Origin: Roseobacter ponti
GTDB lineage: Bacteria > Pseudomonadota > Alphaproteobacteria > Rhodobacterales > Rhodobacteraceae
Length of the DNA stretch: 64,000 nt
Assembly (NCBI RefSeq): GCF_012932215.1
Contig: NZ_CP048788.1
Coordinates: 3,534,001-3,598,000, forward strand
Direction of reading: 5' to 3'
Of the stretch, positions 9,269 to 19,506 are shown piece after piece. Within the stretch, counting starts at the first letter, position 1; each line of letters begins with the position of its first letter. Made by a program: the position numbers and the translations under genes. The notes under the pieces were generated by a model, which saw only the letters and a program-made list of their open reading frames with translations, had not been told where the DNA came from and ran no database searches.

Positions 9269-10342
9269 TCAGCGGTGAAGACCGCCGTGCAGCGTCGGCT
9301 GATCGAGGCTCGCAAATCCGTAATGCCGCAGCCAGCGCAGATCGGAATCGAAAAACGCGCGCAGATCGGGGATGCCGTATTTCAGCATCGCGATCCGGTC
9401 GATGCCCATGCCAAAGGCAAAGCCCTGCCAGACATCCGGATCGACACCGCCGGCTTTGAGCACATTGGGGTGCACCATGCCGGAACCCAGCACTTCAAGC
9501 CAGTCGTCGCCCTCACCGATGCGCAGCTGTCCGTCGATCCAGGAACACTGGATATCCACCTCTGCCGACGGCTCGGTGAACGGAAAATGCGAGGCGCGAA
9601 AGCGCGTCCTGATCCCTTCAATGCCGAAAAAGGCTGAGAAAAACTCTTCCAGCACCCATTTGAGATTGGCCATCGAGATGTCTTTGTCGATCGCGAGCCC
9701 CTCGATCTGGTGGAACATCGGGGTATGCGTCTGGTCGTAATCGGCGCGGTAAACGCCGCCCGGACAGATGATACGCAACGGCGCGCCCTGCGCCTCCATG
9801 GTGCGGATCTGCACCGGAGAAGTGTGGGTGCGCAGCACATGCGGCGGCCGTTCGTCGCCGTCCGCGCGGGCCATATAAAAGGTGTCCATCTCGGCACGCG
9901 CCGGGTGGTGTCCGGGAATGTTCAGCGCATCGAAGTTATACCAGTCGGTGTCGATACGCGGACCCTCGGCCACAGTAAACCCCATCTCACCAAAGATTGC
10001 GGTCACTTCTTCGGTGACCTGGCTCACCGGGTGGATCGTGCCCTGCCGGCCCGGGCGCGCAGGCAGGGTGACATCGAGCCACTCCGTGCGCAGGCGCTCA
10101 TCAAGGGCAGCATCCGAAAGCGCGGCTTTGCGCGCGGCCAGCGCAGAGTTGATCTCGTTTTTCAGCGCATTAAGAGCGGGTCCTGCAACCTGGCGTTCTT
10201 CGGGTGTCATGCGCCCCAGTTCGCGCATTTTCAGAGATACCTCGCCCTTCTTGCCGACAGCGCCCAGACGGATCGCTTCCAGCGCGTTCTCATCAGCCGC
10301 ATCCGCGATCTGACCCAGGTATTTCTGCTTGAGATCGTCCAT
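9269..10342 (-). CDS. pheS: Phenylalanyl-tRNA synthetase alpha subunit
   Basis: Catalytic subunit (357 aa) of PheRS. It has an N-terminal coiled-coil (about 1-85, [29 protein letters not shown] split across the coil) and a class II aminoacyl-tRNA synthetase core with motif 2 ([15 protein letters not shown]) and motif 3 ([14 protein letters not shown]). The phenylalanine-binding pocket region [12 protein letters not shown] is intact. The start at 10342 (MDDLKQKY) matches family N-termini; upstream codons to 10435 are not conserved. It is transcribed towards pheT but separated from it by the amidotransferase and esterase genes. Confidence 0.97.
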   Translation of the reverse strand: MDDLKQKYLGQIADAADENALEAIRLGAVGKKGEVSLKMRELGRMTPEERQVAGPALNALKNEINSALAARKAALSDAALDERLRTEWLDVTLPARPGRQGTIHPVSQVTEEVTAIFGEMGFTVAEGPRIDTDWYNFDALNIPGHHPARAEMDTFYMARADGDERPPHVLRTHTSPVQIRTMEAQGAPLRIICPGGVYRADYDQTHTPMFHQIEGLAIDKDISMANLKWVLEEFFSAFFGIEGIRTRFRASHFPFTEPSAEVDIQCSWIDGQLRIGEGDDWLEVLGSGMVHPNVLKAGGVDPDVWQGFAFGMGIDRIAMLKYGIPDLRAFFDSDLRWLRHYGFASLDQPTLHGGLHR

Positions 10343-10529
10343 CTCTGCCTCGCCCTTAAAACCTGCGCCGGTGTTCTCAGAAATGGCTGCTGATTGCAAG
10401 ACTGCGGGACAGGTCCGTTGATTGACCTGAAACAAAGACGCGGTGCCGGCCGCCGGCTATTCTGGACGCAGACTTTCTGCCCTTTCACAGGCAGGGAGCA
10501 GCCACGATTTATCGTGAAAGGAGTGTGTC

Positions 10530-11048
10530 GTGAAAGTTCACTGTATCTATGCGACGGTCGAAGGGCAGACCGGAAAAATCGTCAACTTCATTGCGGACCG
10601 GGTACGGGCGCGCGGTGACGAAATCGCCCTTTTTGATGCGGATGAAGCCGATACCATTGCCTTTGACGGGGTGGATGCGGCGATCCTGGCGGCCAGCGTG
10701 CATCAAAGGCGGCACCCGCGCACGTTCGAGGCGTTTCTGAGTGCCGCCGGTAAGGAACTGGCCGGTCTCGATACGATGCTGATTTCCGTCAGCCTGAGTG
10801 CGGCATTTCCCGAAGGCCTCGAAGAGGCCGGCGAATATGTCACCGAAATGAAAATGCGCACCGGGTTTGAACCCGACCGGGAACTGCTCGTGCCGGGTGC
10901 CGTGCGCAACAATCATTACGACTATTTCGCAATGCAGGTGATCCGCCATGTGGTGCTGCGCGACCGGCCCTATGACGCGGGCGTCGCGGACTACGAATTC
11001 ACCGACTGGGACGTGCTTGCCGCCGCCGTGGACAGCTTTCTGTCATAA
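10530..11048 (+). CDS. Flavodoxin-domain protein, HemG (protoporphyrinogen oxidase)-like
   Basis: A 172-aa flavodoxin-fold protein. The FMN phosphate loop is ATVEGQTGKI (residues 8-17), and the middle and C-terminal segments (ASVHQRRHP, SVSLSAAFP, FAMQVIRHVV) resemble menaquinone-dependent protoporphyrinogen IX dehydrogenase HemG, which makes protoporphyrin IX for heme. The start is GTG, with a good AGGAG seven to eight bases upstream. It is divergent from pheS. Many alphaproteobacteria rely on HemJ instead, so the role may be accessory; function is inferred from similarity only. Confidence 0.75.
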   Translation: MKVHCIYATVEGQTGKIVNFIADRVRARGDEIALFDADEADTIAFDGVDAAILAASVHQRRHPRTFEAFLSAAGKELAGLDTMLISVSLSAAFPEGLEEAGEYVTEMKMRTGFEPDRELLVPGAVRNNHYDYFAMQVIRHVVLRDRPYDAGVADYEFTDWDVLAAAVDSFLS

Positions 11049-11064
11049 CAGCCGACGCGGAGCA

Positions 11065-12561
11065 TCAGCTGTCGAGATAAAAGCGCAGCGTCGCCTCGAC
11101 GCCATCGGCGTGCAGCGCCGTGAGCCAGCCTGAGAACTCTTTGGCAAAACCGGCGTTATCACCCAGGTCGCCGTAAAACTGGCGCATGCCGAGCCAGAGC
11201 GCCGGATTTTCCATCGCTTTGACTGCCGTGGGCTGCAGCAGTTCCCAGTTCGGATCGTTTGGTGCCACCAGGCTGCCGTCCTCGCGCACCCCGGTGCAGT
11301 AGCGCGCCCAGAGCGCCGACACCAGCGCCAGGCCGGGGACCGGTCTGCCCGACGCAAGCCCGTCGCGGATTGAGGGCATGATGAAGCCGGGATGCCGGCT
11401 CGAGCCGTCAAAGGCGACGCGGCGGGTGGTGTCCCGGATTTCAGGATTTGAAAACCTCCCGTCGATCAGATCGAGATAGGCCAGCGGGTCGATCCCGGGC
11501 ACCGGTTTTACATGTGGTGCTATCTCATCGGTCACGACGCGTCGCAGAAAAGCACGGATGACCGGATGGGCCATGGCGCCTGCAATCGTCTCGACACCAA
11601 TGATTTCGGCGGGATCCGCGATGACCTGATGGCCGCCGTTGAGGATCCGAATCTTCATCACCTCATAGTCGTGCACATTGCCGGAGATCGTTGCACCGGC
11701 GTTTTCCCAGGCCGGCCGCCCGGCGCAGAAAGCATCCTCAATCACCCACTGGCGGTAGTTTTCATGCGTTACCGGGGCCGCGTCATCGATGCCGAACTGA
11801 TGAGCCAGCGCAATCTCGGACGGGCCGGTCGCAGGCACGATGCAGTCAACCATAGAGTTCGGGAAGGTACAGTTATCGTCAATCCAGACCGCCAGATCCG
11901 GGTCGGACATCCGCGCCAGTGATACCACCGTCTGGCGCAGGATCGCGCCGTTATTCTGCAGGTTGTCACAGCTCTGCCCGGTGAAGGGGCCGGTGCCGGC
12001 ATCGCGCCGCGCCCGCAGGGCCGCGATCATCGCGCCAAAGGCGGTGCGCGGGGTGTCGGGGCTGGCCGCGTCGTGCAGGATATCGGGGTGAGCTGCATCA
12101 AAGCCGCCGGTGGCGGGATCCACATAGTACCCGCCCTCGGTCACGGTCAGTGACACGATCCGGATGGCCGGGTCACTCATCTGCGCGATCAGCGGGCCAT
12201 TGCCCTCCCGGACCGGGACGAATCCGATCATTGAACCGGTGATTTCGGCAGATTTGCCTGTCGGGTCAAGCTCGATCAGCGTGCAGAGACAATCCTGCGC
12301 CAGCAGCCGGTCGCGCTGTGCGGCATCGGGGGCACGGACGCCCGCACCGATGATCGCCCAGTCATGAGCGTCGCCCTGCTGCATCAGCCGGTGCAGATAC
12401 CATGCCTGATGCGCGCGGTGAAAATTGCCAAGCCCGATGTGCACAATACCAGGCGTCAGTGCGCTGCGGTCATAGGCCGGGCGGCCAACCGCTGCCGGCA
12501 CCTCTGCGAGGCGCGCATTGCTGAGCTTTACGAGTTCGGTTTTGTTCATAGCATCTGCCAT
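11065..12561 (-). CDS. mtlK: Mannitol 2-dehydrogenase
   Basis: Long-chain mannitol dehydrogenase family (498 aa), oxidising D-mannitol (and related polyols such as arabitol) to fructose with NAD. The N-terminal Rossmann domain has GLGNFHRAHQAWYLHRL, and the catalytic Lys motif is KIRILNGGHQ near residue 280. The ATG at 12561 overlaps the smoS stop as TGATG, so translation is coupled. The gene order smoE-F-G-K-S-mtlK equals that of the R. sphaeroides sorbitol/mannitol operon, which supports the name. An alternative downstream start is at 12549. It is the last gene of the operon. Confidence 0.9.
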   Translation of the reverse strand: MADAMNKTELVKLSNARLAEVPAAVGRPAYDRSALTPGIVHIGLGNFHRAHQAWYLHRLMQQGDAHDWAIIGAGVRAPDAAQRDRLLAQDCLCTLIELDPTGKSAEITGSMIGFVPVREGNGPLIAQMSDPAIRIVSLTVTEGGYYVDPATGGFDAAHPDILHDAASPDTPRTAFGAMIAALRARRDAGTGPFTGQSCDNLQNNGAILRQTVVSLARMSDPDLAVWIDDNCTFPNSMVDCIVPATGPSEIALAHQFGIDDAAPVTHENYRQWVIEDAFCAGRPAWENAGATISGNVHDYEVMKIRILNGGHQVIADPAEIIGVETIAGAMAHPVIRAFLRRVVTDEIAPHVKPVPGIDPLAYLDLIDGRFSNPEIRDTTRRVAFDGSSRHPGFIMPSIRDGLASGRPVPGLALVSALWARYCTGVREDGSLVAPNDPNWELLQPTAVKAMENPALWLGMRQFYGDLGDNAGFAKEFSGWLTALHADGVEATLRFYLDS

Positions 12562-13330
12562 CAGCTCATCCACTGTCCGCCGTCCACATTGTAGCATTGC
12601 GCGACGATGTACTCCGCCTCGTCGCTTGCCAGAAAAACCGCCATTCCGGTCAGATCCTCCGCGCGGCCCATGCGTCCGTGCGGCACCGATGCGGCCACTT
12701 CTTTCTTCTTTTGCCCCGGCGCCTTGCCCTCGTGTTTCGCGAAGAAGGCATCCACACCGTCCCAGTGCTCGCCGTCCACCACGCCGGGCGAAATGGCATT
12801 CACATTGATCCCGTGTTCGATCAGATTAAGACCCGCCGACTGTGTCAGGCTGATGACCGCGGCTTTGGTGGCGCAATAGACTGCCACCAGCGGCTCGCCC
12901 CGGCGCCCGGCCTGGCTGGCCATGTTGATGATGCGGCCCTTAACGCCCGCATCAATCATGTGCCGTGCGACCGCCTGCATGGTAAAGAGCGTGCCCCCCA
13001 CATTGATGTCGAACACCCGGGCATAGTCGGCCCGGTCGATCTCTGACAGCGGGGCTGCGGTGAAAAGGGCCGCGTTGTTGATCAGGATGTCGATCTGTCC
13101 GAAGGCTTCAACGGTTTCAGACACGGCCCGGTCGATACTGACCTGACTTGTCACATCCATCTCAACAGCGATCGCGGCCTCACCGGTCTCTGCTGCCGCC
13201 TCGCGCGCGCGGTCTATGTTGATGTCGGCAATGGCCACCCGGGCCCCTTCCGCGACATAGGATTTCGCAAAGGCGAGCCCGATGCCCCGGGCCGCCCCTG
13301 TGATCAGTGCCGATTTGCCGCTCAGCCGTT

Positions 13331-13334
<4 letters not shown>
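12561..13334 (-). CDS. smoS: Sorbitol dehydrogenase, short-chain dehydrogenase family
   Basis: Cytoplasmic NAD-dependent SDR (257 aa) closely resembling R. sphaeroides SmoS, which oxidises D-sorbitol to fructose and galactitol to tagatose. The cofactor motif TGAARGIG covers residues 12-19, NNAA is near 86-89, and the catalytic set is S140, Y153 and K157 (YCATK). Family-specific stretches [11 protein letters not shown] and [12 protein letters not shown] are present, as is the C-terminal [10 protein letters not shown]. It overlaps smoK by ATGA at 13331-13334 and mtlK by TGATG, so the catabolic genes are translationally coupled to the transporter. Confidence 0.92.
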
Positions 13335-14335
<1,001 letters not shown>

Positions 14336-14346
14336 GTTCCTGGTCC

Positions 14347-15177
14347 TTATTTCACCGCGCCGAACGTCAGGCCGCGGACAAGTTGTTTCTGGCTGAACCA
14401 GCCAAGGATGAGGATCGGCGCGATTGCCATCGTAGAGGCGGCCGACAGTTTGGCGTAGAACAGGCCTTCGGGGCTGGAGTAGCTGGCGATGAAGGCCGTG
14501 AGCGGGGCAGCTTTTGCCGCGGTCAGGTTCAGCGTCCAGAAGGCTTCGTTCCAGGCGAGGATGAAGTTAAGCAGCAGCGTCGAGGCAATGCCCGGAACCG
14601 CCATCGGTGTCAGCACATAGAGGATCTCCTCTTTGAGCGATGCACCGTCCATCCGTGCGGCTTCCAGGATCTCGCCGGGGATCTCTTTGAAGTAGGTGTA
14701 GAGCATCCAGACGATGATCGGCAGGTTGATGAGCATCAGGATGACCACCAGGGCAAGCCGCGAGTCGAGTACGCCGAGTTCAATACAGATCAGGTAGATC
14801 GGATAGAGCACCCCGACGGCCGGCAGCATTTTGGTCGAGAGCATCCAGAGCAGGATGTCTTTGGTCCGCTTGCTGGGCACAAAGGCCATCGACCAGGCCG
14901 CCGGCACCGCGATCAACACACCCAGCAGCGTGGAGCCGCCAGCGATTATGACCGAGTTCCACAGAAAGCGCATGTAGTTAGAGCGCTCCTGCACGACCGT
15001 GTAGTTTTCCAGCGTCCAGTCAAAGAACAGAAACACCGGCGGGTCGCTGATGGCCTGAGCTTCGGTCTTGAAGCTGGTCAGGATGGTCCAGAGGATCGGG
15101 AAAAAGATCAGCAGTCCGATCGTCCAGGCGATGGCGGTATTCAGCGCCTTGCGATTGTTTGTAACAGCACGTGCCAT
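14347..15177 (-). CDS. smoG: Polyol ABC transporter permease SmoG
   Basis: Inner-membrane permease (276 aa, MalG type) with six predicted membrane spans and the EAA coupling loop ([26 protein letters not shown]) near residues 185-210 that docks on SmoK. It begins 13 bp downstream of smoF and ends 11 bp before smoK. The periplasmic loop after TM1 is the usual length for this family. Confidence 0.92.
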   Translation of the reverse strand: MARAVTNNRKALNTAIAWTIGLLIFFPILWTILTSFKTEAQAISDPPVFLFFDWTLENYTVVQERSNYMRFLWNSVIIAGGSTLLGVLIAVPAAWSMAFVPSKRTKDILLWMLSTKMLPAVGVLYPIYLICIELGVLDSRLALVVILMLINLPIIVWMLYTYFKEIPGEILEAARMDGASLKEEILYVLTPMAVPGIASTLLLNFILAWNEAFWTLNLTAAKAAPLTAFIASYSSPEGLFYAKLSAASTMAIAPILILGWFSQKQLVRGLTFGAVK

Positions 15178-15189
15178 TTCCGCTCCTCC

Positions 15190-16056
15190 CTAGTTATCGA
15201 GGTTTTTGCCGACGATGCGCATCAGGAAGATGGCAACGATATTGGCAAGAATGATTGCATAGACACCGCCCGCGGAGCCAAGCCCGACGTTCTGGCTTTC
15301 CAGCACCCGCTGGAAGATCAGATAAGACAGTGTTCTGGTACCGAATGCGCCACCGGTGGTCACGAATATCTCTGCAAAGATCGACAGCAGGAAGATCGTC
15401 TGGATGAGCACCACGATGGTAATTGCGCGTGCAAGATGCGGCAGGATGATAAACCAGAAACGTTTTAGAAACGGTGCGCCGTCCATCTCGGCCGCTTCAA
15501 GCTGCTCGCTGTCGAGCGACTGGACGGCGGTGAGCAGGATGAGCGTTGCAAAAGGCAGCCACTGCCAGCTCACGATCAGCACGATCGATTCCATCGAGGC
15601 CTGGCTGAGCCATTGCACGGGCTCTGCACCGAAAAACTTCCACAGATGCGCAAAGAGGCCGTTCACCGGGTCCATGAACATGTTTTTCCAGACCAGTGCC
15701 GAAACCGTCGGCATCACAAAGAAGGGCGCGATTACGAGGATCCGGACAACGCCCTGCCCCCACATCGGCTGGTCAAGAAGCAGTGCCAGAATGACACCGA
15801 AGAAAATTGTGATGATGAGAACACCGCCCACGATGACAAGCGTCGTGATGACGGAGGGCCAGAAAGCGCTGGAGCTCACGAACCGGACATAGTTATCGAA
15901 ACCAACCCAGCCCAGGTCGCCGCCGCGCATCGGCAGGTACTTTTTAAACGAGAAGATCAGCGTCATGATCAGGGGCACCAGCATCCAGCCCAGAAGCAGG
16001 ATCACTGCGGGGGCCATCATAAATCTGGCCGCTGATCGGGATTGCTGCGTGGCCAT
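15190..16056 (-). CDS. smoF: Polyol ABC transporter permease SmoF
   Basis: Second inner-membrane permease (288 aa, MalF type without the long MalF periplasmic insertion). It has six predicted spans, starting with the TM1 region MMAPAVILLLGWMLVPLIM, and the EAA loop EAAEMDGAPFLKRFWFIILPHL near residues 190-215. It is separated from smoE by 113 bp that contain a strong hairpin. Confidence 0.92.
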   Translation of the reverse strand: MATQQSRSAARFMMAPAVILLLGWMLVPLIMTLIFSFKKYLPMRGGDLGWVGFDNYVRFVSSSAFWPSVITTLVIVGGVLIITIFFGVILALLLDQPMWGQGVVRILVIAPFFVMPTVSALVWKNMFMDPVNGLFAHLWKFFGAEPVQWLSQASMESIVLIVSWQWLPFATLILLTAVQSLDSEQLEAAEMDGAPFLKRFWFIILPHLARAITIVVLIQTIFLLSIFAEIFVTTGGAFGTRTLSYLIFQRVLESQNVGLGSAGGVYAIILANIVAIFLMRIVGKNLDN

Positions 16057-16126
16057 CGGATATACCTCTCCCGTTAACGGACAAGCCGTTTTGTTGCGGA
16101 TGTATTGTGGAGATCAAAGTGTAGTG

Positions 16127-16155
16127 CGGGGGGCCGGGCTTTGACCAGCCCCCCG
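16127..16155 (-). terminator. Intercistronic hairpin between smoE and smoF
   Basis: Arms CGGGGGGC (16127-16134) and GCCCCCCG (16148-16155) lie in the 113-bp gap after the smoE stop. There is no strong T run in the direction of transcription. Such hairpins behind substrate-binding-protein genes usually protect the upstream mRNA or reduce read-through, letting the binding protein be made in excess of the permeases. Confidence 0.6.
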
Positions 16156-16169
16156 TCCGGGAGGTCCGC

Positions 16170-17468
16170 TTAGTAGCCTGCGGATTCCATCACGTCGGTG
16201 GCAATCGCCTGAGCTTTGGCGAGCGCTTCGTCAGCTGTCTGCTGACCGGCGAGAGCTGCAGAGAACTCCTGGCCGATTTCCGAACCCATGCCGGCCCACT
16301 CAGGGATGGCTGCGAACTGAACGCCGATGTAAGGCACCGGATCCACTGTCGGGTTGTTCGGATCAGCGGACAGGATGCTGTCGAGCGTCATCTGTGCGAA
16401 GGGAACCTCTTTGTAGTTGGGGTTCTCATAGAGAGACGTCCGTGCGCCGGGAGGTACGTTTGCCCAGCCTTCGTTCTCAGCAACCAGCTCGATGTAGCCG
16501 GTGCCTGTTGCCCATTCGATGAACTCTTTGGCAGCTGCCTCTTTCTGTGTGCCGGCAGGGATTGCCAGCGCCCAGGCCCAGAGCCAGTTTGCGCGTTTGC
16601 CCAGACCATTGTCAGGCGCCAGTGCAAAGCCGACCTTGTCAGCCACAGTAGAGTCGTTGGGGTTGGTCACGAAGGACGCCGCAACAGTCGCGTCGATCCA
16701 CATGCCGCATTTACCCTGCTGGAACAGCGACAGGTTTTCGTTGAAACCGTTGGTCGATGCGCCCGGAGGGCCCGCGTCGTTCATCAGGTCGATGTAGAAG
16801 TTCAGCGTGTTCGACCATGCTTCACTGTCGTACTGGGGAACCCAGTTCTCGTCCACGATGCGCGCACCGAAGGAGTTGGACATCGCCGTCAGGAAGGCGG
16901 CGTTTTCACCCCAGCCGGCTTTGCCGCGCAGGCAGATACCGTAGATTTCGTTTTCTTTGTCGGTCATGGCACGTGCGGCCTCACCGATGAATTCCCATGT
17001 GGGGGCCTTGGGCATTTCCATGCCGGCGGCTTCCATCAGGTCGGTGCGGTACATCACCATGGAGCTTTCGCCATAGAACGGTGCCGCATAAAGCGTGCCG
17101 TCCAGCGACAGACCACCGCGCATGGCGGGCAGGATGTCGTCGGCGTTGTATTCGTCGGAGAGATCATCCAGCGAAATGAGCCAGTCGTTGGCTGCCCAGA
17201 TCGGTGTCTCATACATGCCGATTGTCATGATGTCGAAGGCACCGCCATTGGTGGAGATGTCTGTTGTGACACGCTGGCGCAGGACGTTTTCCTCAAGTGT
17301 GACCCACTCAACGGTGTGGCCTGTCTTTTCGGTAAAATCGTCGGTCAGACCCTGCATGCGGATCATGTCGCCGTTGTTCACTGTTGCGATGGTGAGTGTT
17401 TCGGCAATCGCGCCGCCGGCAAAAAGCCCGAGCGCAGTAGCCGCACAAAGTGCGTTTCTCAAAGTCAT
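16170..17468 (-). CDS. smoE: Polyol ABC transporter substrate-binding protein
   Basis: Periplasmic binding protein (432 aa, family 1 extracellular solute-binding) with a cleaved signal peptide (LCAATALGLFAGGAIAETL). The mature part starts LTIATVNNGDMIRMQGLTDDFTEKTG split around the first strand and helix, as in SmoE/MtlE polyol binders, with aromatic ligand-stacking candidates in the C-lobe (TGTGYIELV, RANWLWAWALAI). It is the first gene of the polyol operon, with a promoter and palindrome in the 97-bp gap upstream. The GGAGG-like ribosome site before the ATG is strong. Confidence 0.93.
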   Translation of the reverse strand: MTLRNALCAATALGLFAGGAIAETLTIATVNNGDMIRMQGLTDDFTEKTGHTVEWVTLEENVLRQRVTTDISTNGGAFDIMTIGMYETPIWAANDWLISLDDLSDEYNADDILPAMRGGLSLDGTLYAAPFYGESSMVMYRTDLMEAAGMEMPKAPTWEFIGEAARAMTDKENEIYGICLRGKAGWGENAAFLTAMSNSFGARIVDENWVPQYDSEAWSNTLNFYIDLMNDAGPPGASTNGFNENLSLFQQGKCGMWIDATVAASFVTNPNDSTVADKVGFALAPDNGLGKRANWLWAWALAIPAGTQKEAAAKEFIEWATGTGYIELVAENEGWANVPPGARTSLYENPNYKEVPFAQMTLDSILSADPNNPTVDPVPYIGVQFAAIPEWAGMGSEIGQEFSAALAGQQTADEALAKAQAIATDVMESAGY

Positions 17469-17499
17469 CCTGGTCCTCCCTAAGTTGGATGCTGAGATC

Positions 17500-17529
17500 A
17501 GATTAGTGAAACTTTGTACGTTGCGTCAA
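17500..17529 (-). promoter_or_regulatory. Candidate sigma-70 promoter of the smo operon
   Basis: On the minus strand a -35 TTGACG (17524-17529) and a -10 TAATCT (17500-17505) are separated by 18 bp, 30-60 bp upstream of the smoE start. This is the only good match in the gap. The palindrome described next lies directly upstream of the -35 box. Confidence 0.55.
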
Positions 17530-17532
17530 CAT

Positions 17533-17556
17533 AAAATTTTACGCTCGTAAATTTTT
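17533..17556. promoter_or_regulatory. 24-bp palindrome, candidate operator for the adjacent LacI-family regulator
   Basis: The sequence is symmetrical about the centre at 17544/17545: half-sites AAAATTTTACG and CGTAAATTTTT around CT, with one mismatched pair. ACG..CGT half-sites around a short centre are typical of LacI-family operators. It sits 4 bp upstream of the putative -35 of smoE and 10 bp beyond the stop of the regulator gene. Confidence 0.6.
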
Positions 17557-17565
17557 GTCATGCAC

Positions 17566-18591
17566 TCAGGCGGAGTCCCGCATCACCAGCCTGCCTTCGA
17601 TAAAGCGCTTTTCATGTGGTATTTCAGCGCCTTCTATCACGGCCACCAGAAGCTCGCAGGCCTGTTGGGAGATTGTCTCAAAGTCCTGGGCAATCGTCGT
17701 CAGCGGCGGACAGGTAAAGCGCGAGAAGGGATGATCGTCCTGGCCTGCGATGCGAATCGCACAGTCATCGCCCCGTCCGACCCGCAGGCCCTTCTCATAG
17801 GCGGCCGTCAGCAGCCCGATGGCGAGCCTGTCATTGCTGCACAGAATTGTGTCGGAGGTGAAGGCGCCGGCCTCAAAGGCACGCAGCCCTTCGGTATAGC
17901 CGATCTCTTCAAATCCCCAGCCGGTGCCCGTCGCCTGAATGATCTCGGGCGTGTGGCCAAGCTTTTCCATCGTCTGCACATAGCTTTTGCTGCGCTTTCC
18001 AGCGTTAGGGTTTGCCGGCGTTTTCATCTCGAAAAAGCACGGCGGAGCCCCGGTGCGGCACAGATAATCAACCATCAGCCTTGTGAACTGCGGGTTATCC
18101 GCGCCGACAAAAGCCGCGCCCAGATCGCGCAGTTCGCTGTCAAAGAGCACGGTGGGCACGTCTGCACAGAATTTCTCGACCGCGCGGTGATCCGATCCGC
18201 GTCCCAGCGGCGCCATCAGCACGCCCGCCGGTTTCAGCGCGCGCAGCGATTCCAGCACTGCCACCTCGTGATCCGCATCGCCATGCGCGGAGAACACTGT
18301 GGGGCTGTAGCCCGCCGCCACGCAGCGCAGCTCAATCGTGCGGGCAAATTCGCCAAAGACCGGGTCCGCGAGGTAAGGCACCACAATGCCGACATTGCGT
18401 GTCAGCTTGCGGTTCTGGTTCATCGCAAAGACGTTCGGACGGTAATCGTATTTCGCCAGCGCTTCCTCAATCCGCTTGCGCGTTGTGGGGCGTACGCTTT
18501 CGGGATTGTGGAAATATTTGGAGACCGTCGGCCGCGACAGCCCGCTCATGGCGGCAAATTCCTCCATGTTGCGTACCCTGTGGTTCGACAT
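17566..18591 (-). CDS. LacI-family transcriptional regulator of the polyol operon
   Basis: A 341-aa LacI/GalR regulator. The N-terminal helix-turn-helix (VRNMEEFAAMSGLSRPTVSKYFHN, split here as residues 5-28) and hinge region VRPTTRKRIEEAL precede a periplasmic-binding-like effector domain from about residue 60 (RNVGIVVPYLADPVFGEFA). Its start at 18591 is the family-like MSNHRVRNMEEFA; upstream codons to 18633 are rejected. It is transcribed in the same direction as smoE, 97 bp ahead of it, so it probably senses a polyol or its breakdown product and controls the operon. Confidence 0.88.
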   Translation of the reverse strand: MSNHRVRNMEEFAAMSGLSRPTVSKYFHNPESVRPTTRKRIEEALAKYDYRPNVFAMNQNRKLTRNVGIVVPYLADPVFGEFARTIELRCVAAGYSPTVFSAHGDADHEVAVLESLRALKPAGVLMAPLGRGSDHRAVEKFCADVPTVLFDSELRDLGAAFVGADNPQFTRLMVDYLCRTGAPPCFFEMKTPANPNAGKRSKSYVQTMEKLGHTPEIIQATGTGWGFEEIGYTEGLRAFEAGAFTSDTILCSNDRLAIGLLTAAYEKGLRVGRGDDCAIRIAGQDDHPFSRFTCPPLTTIAQDFETISQQACELLVAVIEGAEIPHEKRFIEGRLVMRDSA

Positions 18592-18765
18592 GGCCGGGTC
18601 TGTCCTTCCTCGGAGCTCTGCGCGCATCACCACGAAGAGAATTTACAAAAGGGCGCTTAAAACTTGTCGCGCGTAAGATTAAACAATCCCGCCGAAAAGA
18701 TTATATGTCAAGTATCGCGACGGTTTCGTCTTACTTCCGGCCCTTGGGGTGGCTGCGGTTGCTCT

Positions 18766-19506
18766 TTATTGCCGCAGAACCGAGGCAAGAAATGCCTGCG
18801 TCCGTGCCACCTGCGGGGCCGAGAAAATCTGCTCAGGCGGACCCTCTTCAACGATCACGCCGCCGTCCATGAAACACACCCGGTCGGCCAGATCGCGCGC
18901 AAAGCCCATCTCGTGGGTGGCCAGCAGCATGGTCATTCCCTCCTCGCGCAGCTGGCGCAGAACCGCCAGCACCTCGCCCACGAGTTCCGGATCAAGGGCG
19001 GCGGTGATCTCATCAAAAAGCATAATCTCCGGCCGCATGGCCAGCGCCCGGATCACCGCCACGCGCTGCTGTTGCCCGCCTGAGAGCTGATCAGGGTATT
19101 TGAGCATATGCTCCGCGAGGCCAAAGCGCGCGAACAGCGTCGCGGCGCGCGCCTGCAGGGCTGTGGCTTCTTCGTGTAACACCCGGCGCGGCGCCAGCGT
19201 CACGTTCTCCAGCGCCGACATATGCGGAAAGAGGTTATACGACTGAAAGACAATTCCGATCCGCCGCCGCACGGGCCCGAGATCAAGCCCCGGCTCAGAG
19301 ATGTCCTGGCCGTCAAGCAGCACGCGGCCCTCGTCGATGGGTTCAAGCTGATTGATACAGCGCAGCAGCGTGGATTTGCCGGACCCCGAAGCGCCGATGA
19401 GGCAGATCATCTCACCCTCGGTCACCTCCATATCGATGCCGCGCAGCACCTGATTGGCTCCGAACGACTTTTCGACACCGCGCAGGGAGAGCTTAGCTTC
19501 TGGCAT
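18766..19506 (-). CDS. Polar amino acid ABC transporter ATPase
   Basis: HisP/GlnQ-type ATPase (246 aa). Walker A is GASGSGKST (about 37-45), the signature is [15 protein letters not shown], and Walker B is [14 protein letters not shown]; the Ile replacing the usual Pro/Ala after DE is a minor oddity seen in this family. The H-loop is ATHEMGFA. It overlaps the permease gene by 14 bp and is the last gene of a three-gene operon (binding protein, one permease, ATPase). The amino acid carried cannot be told from sequence. Confidence 0.9.
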   Translation of the reverse strand: MPEAKLSLRGVEKSFGANQVLRGIDMEVTEGEMICLIGASGSGKSTLLRCINQLEPIDEGRVLLDGQDISEPGLDLGPVRRRIGIVFQSYNLFPHMSALENVTLAPRRVLHEEATALQARAATLFARFGLAEHMLKYPDQLSGGQQQRVAVIRALAMRPEIMLFDEITAALDPELVGEVLAVLRQLREEGMTMLLATHEMGFARDLADRVCFMDGGVIVEEGPPEQIFSAPQVARTQAFLASVLRQ

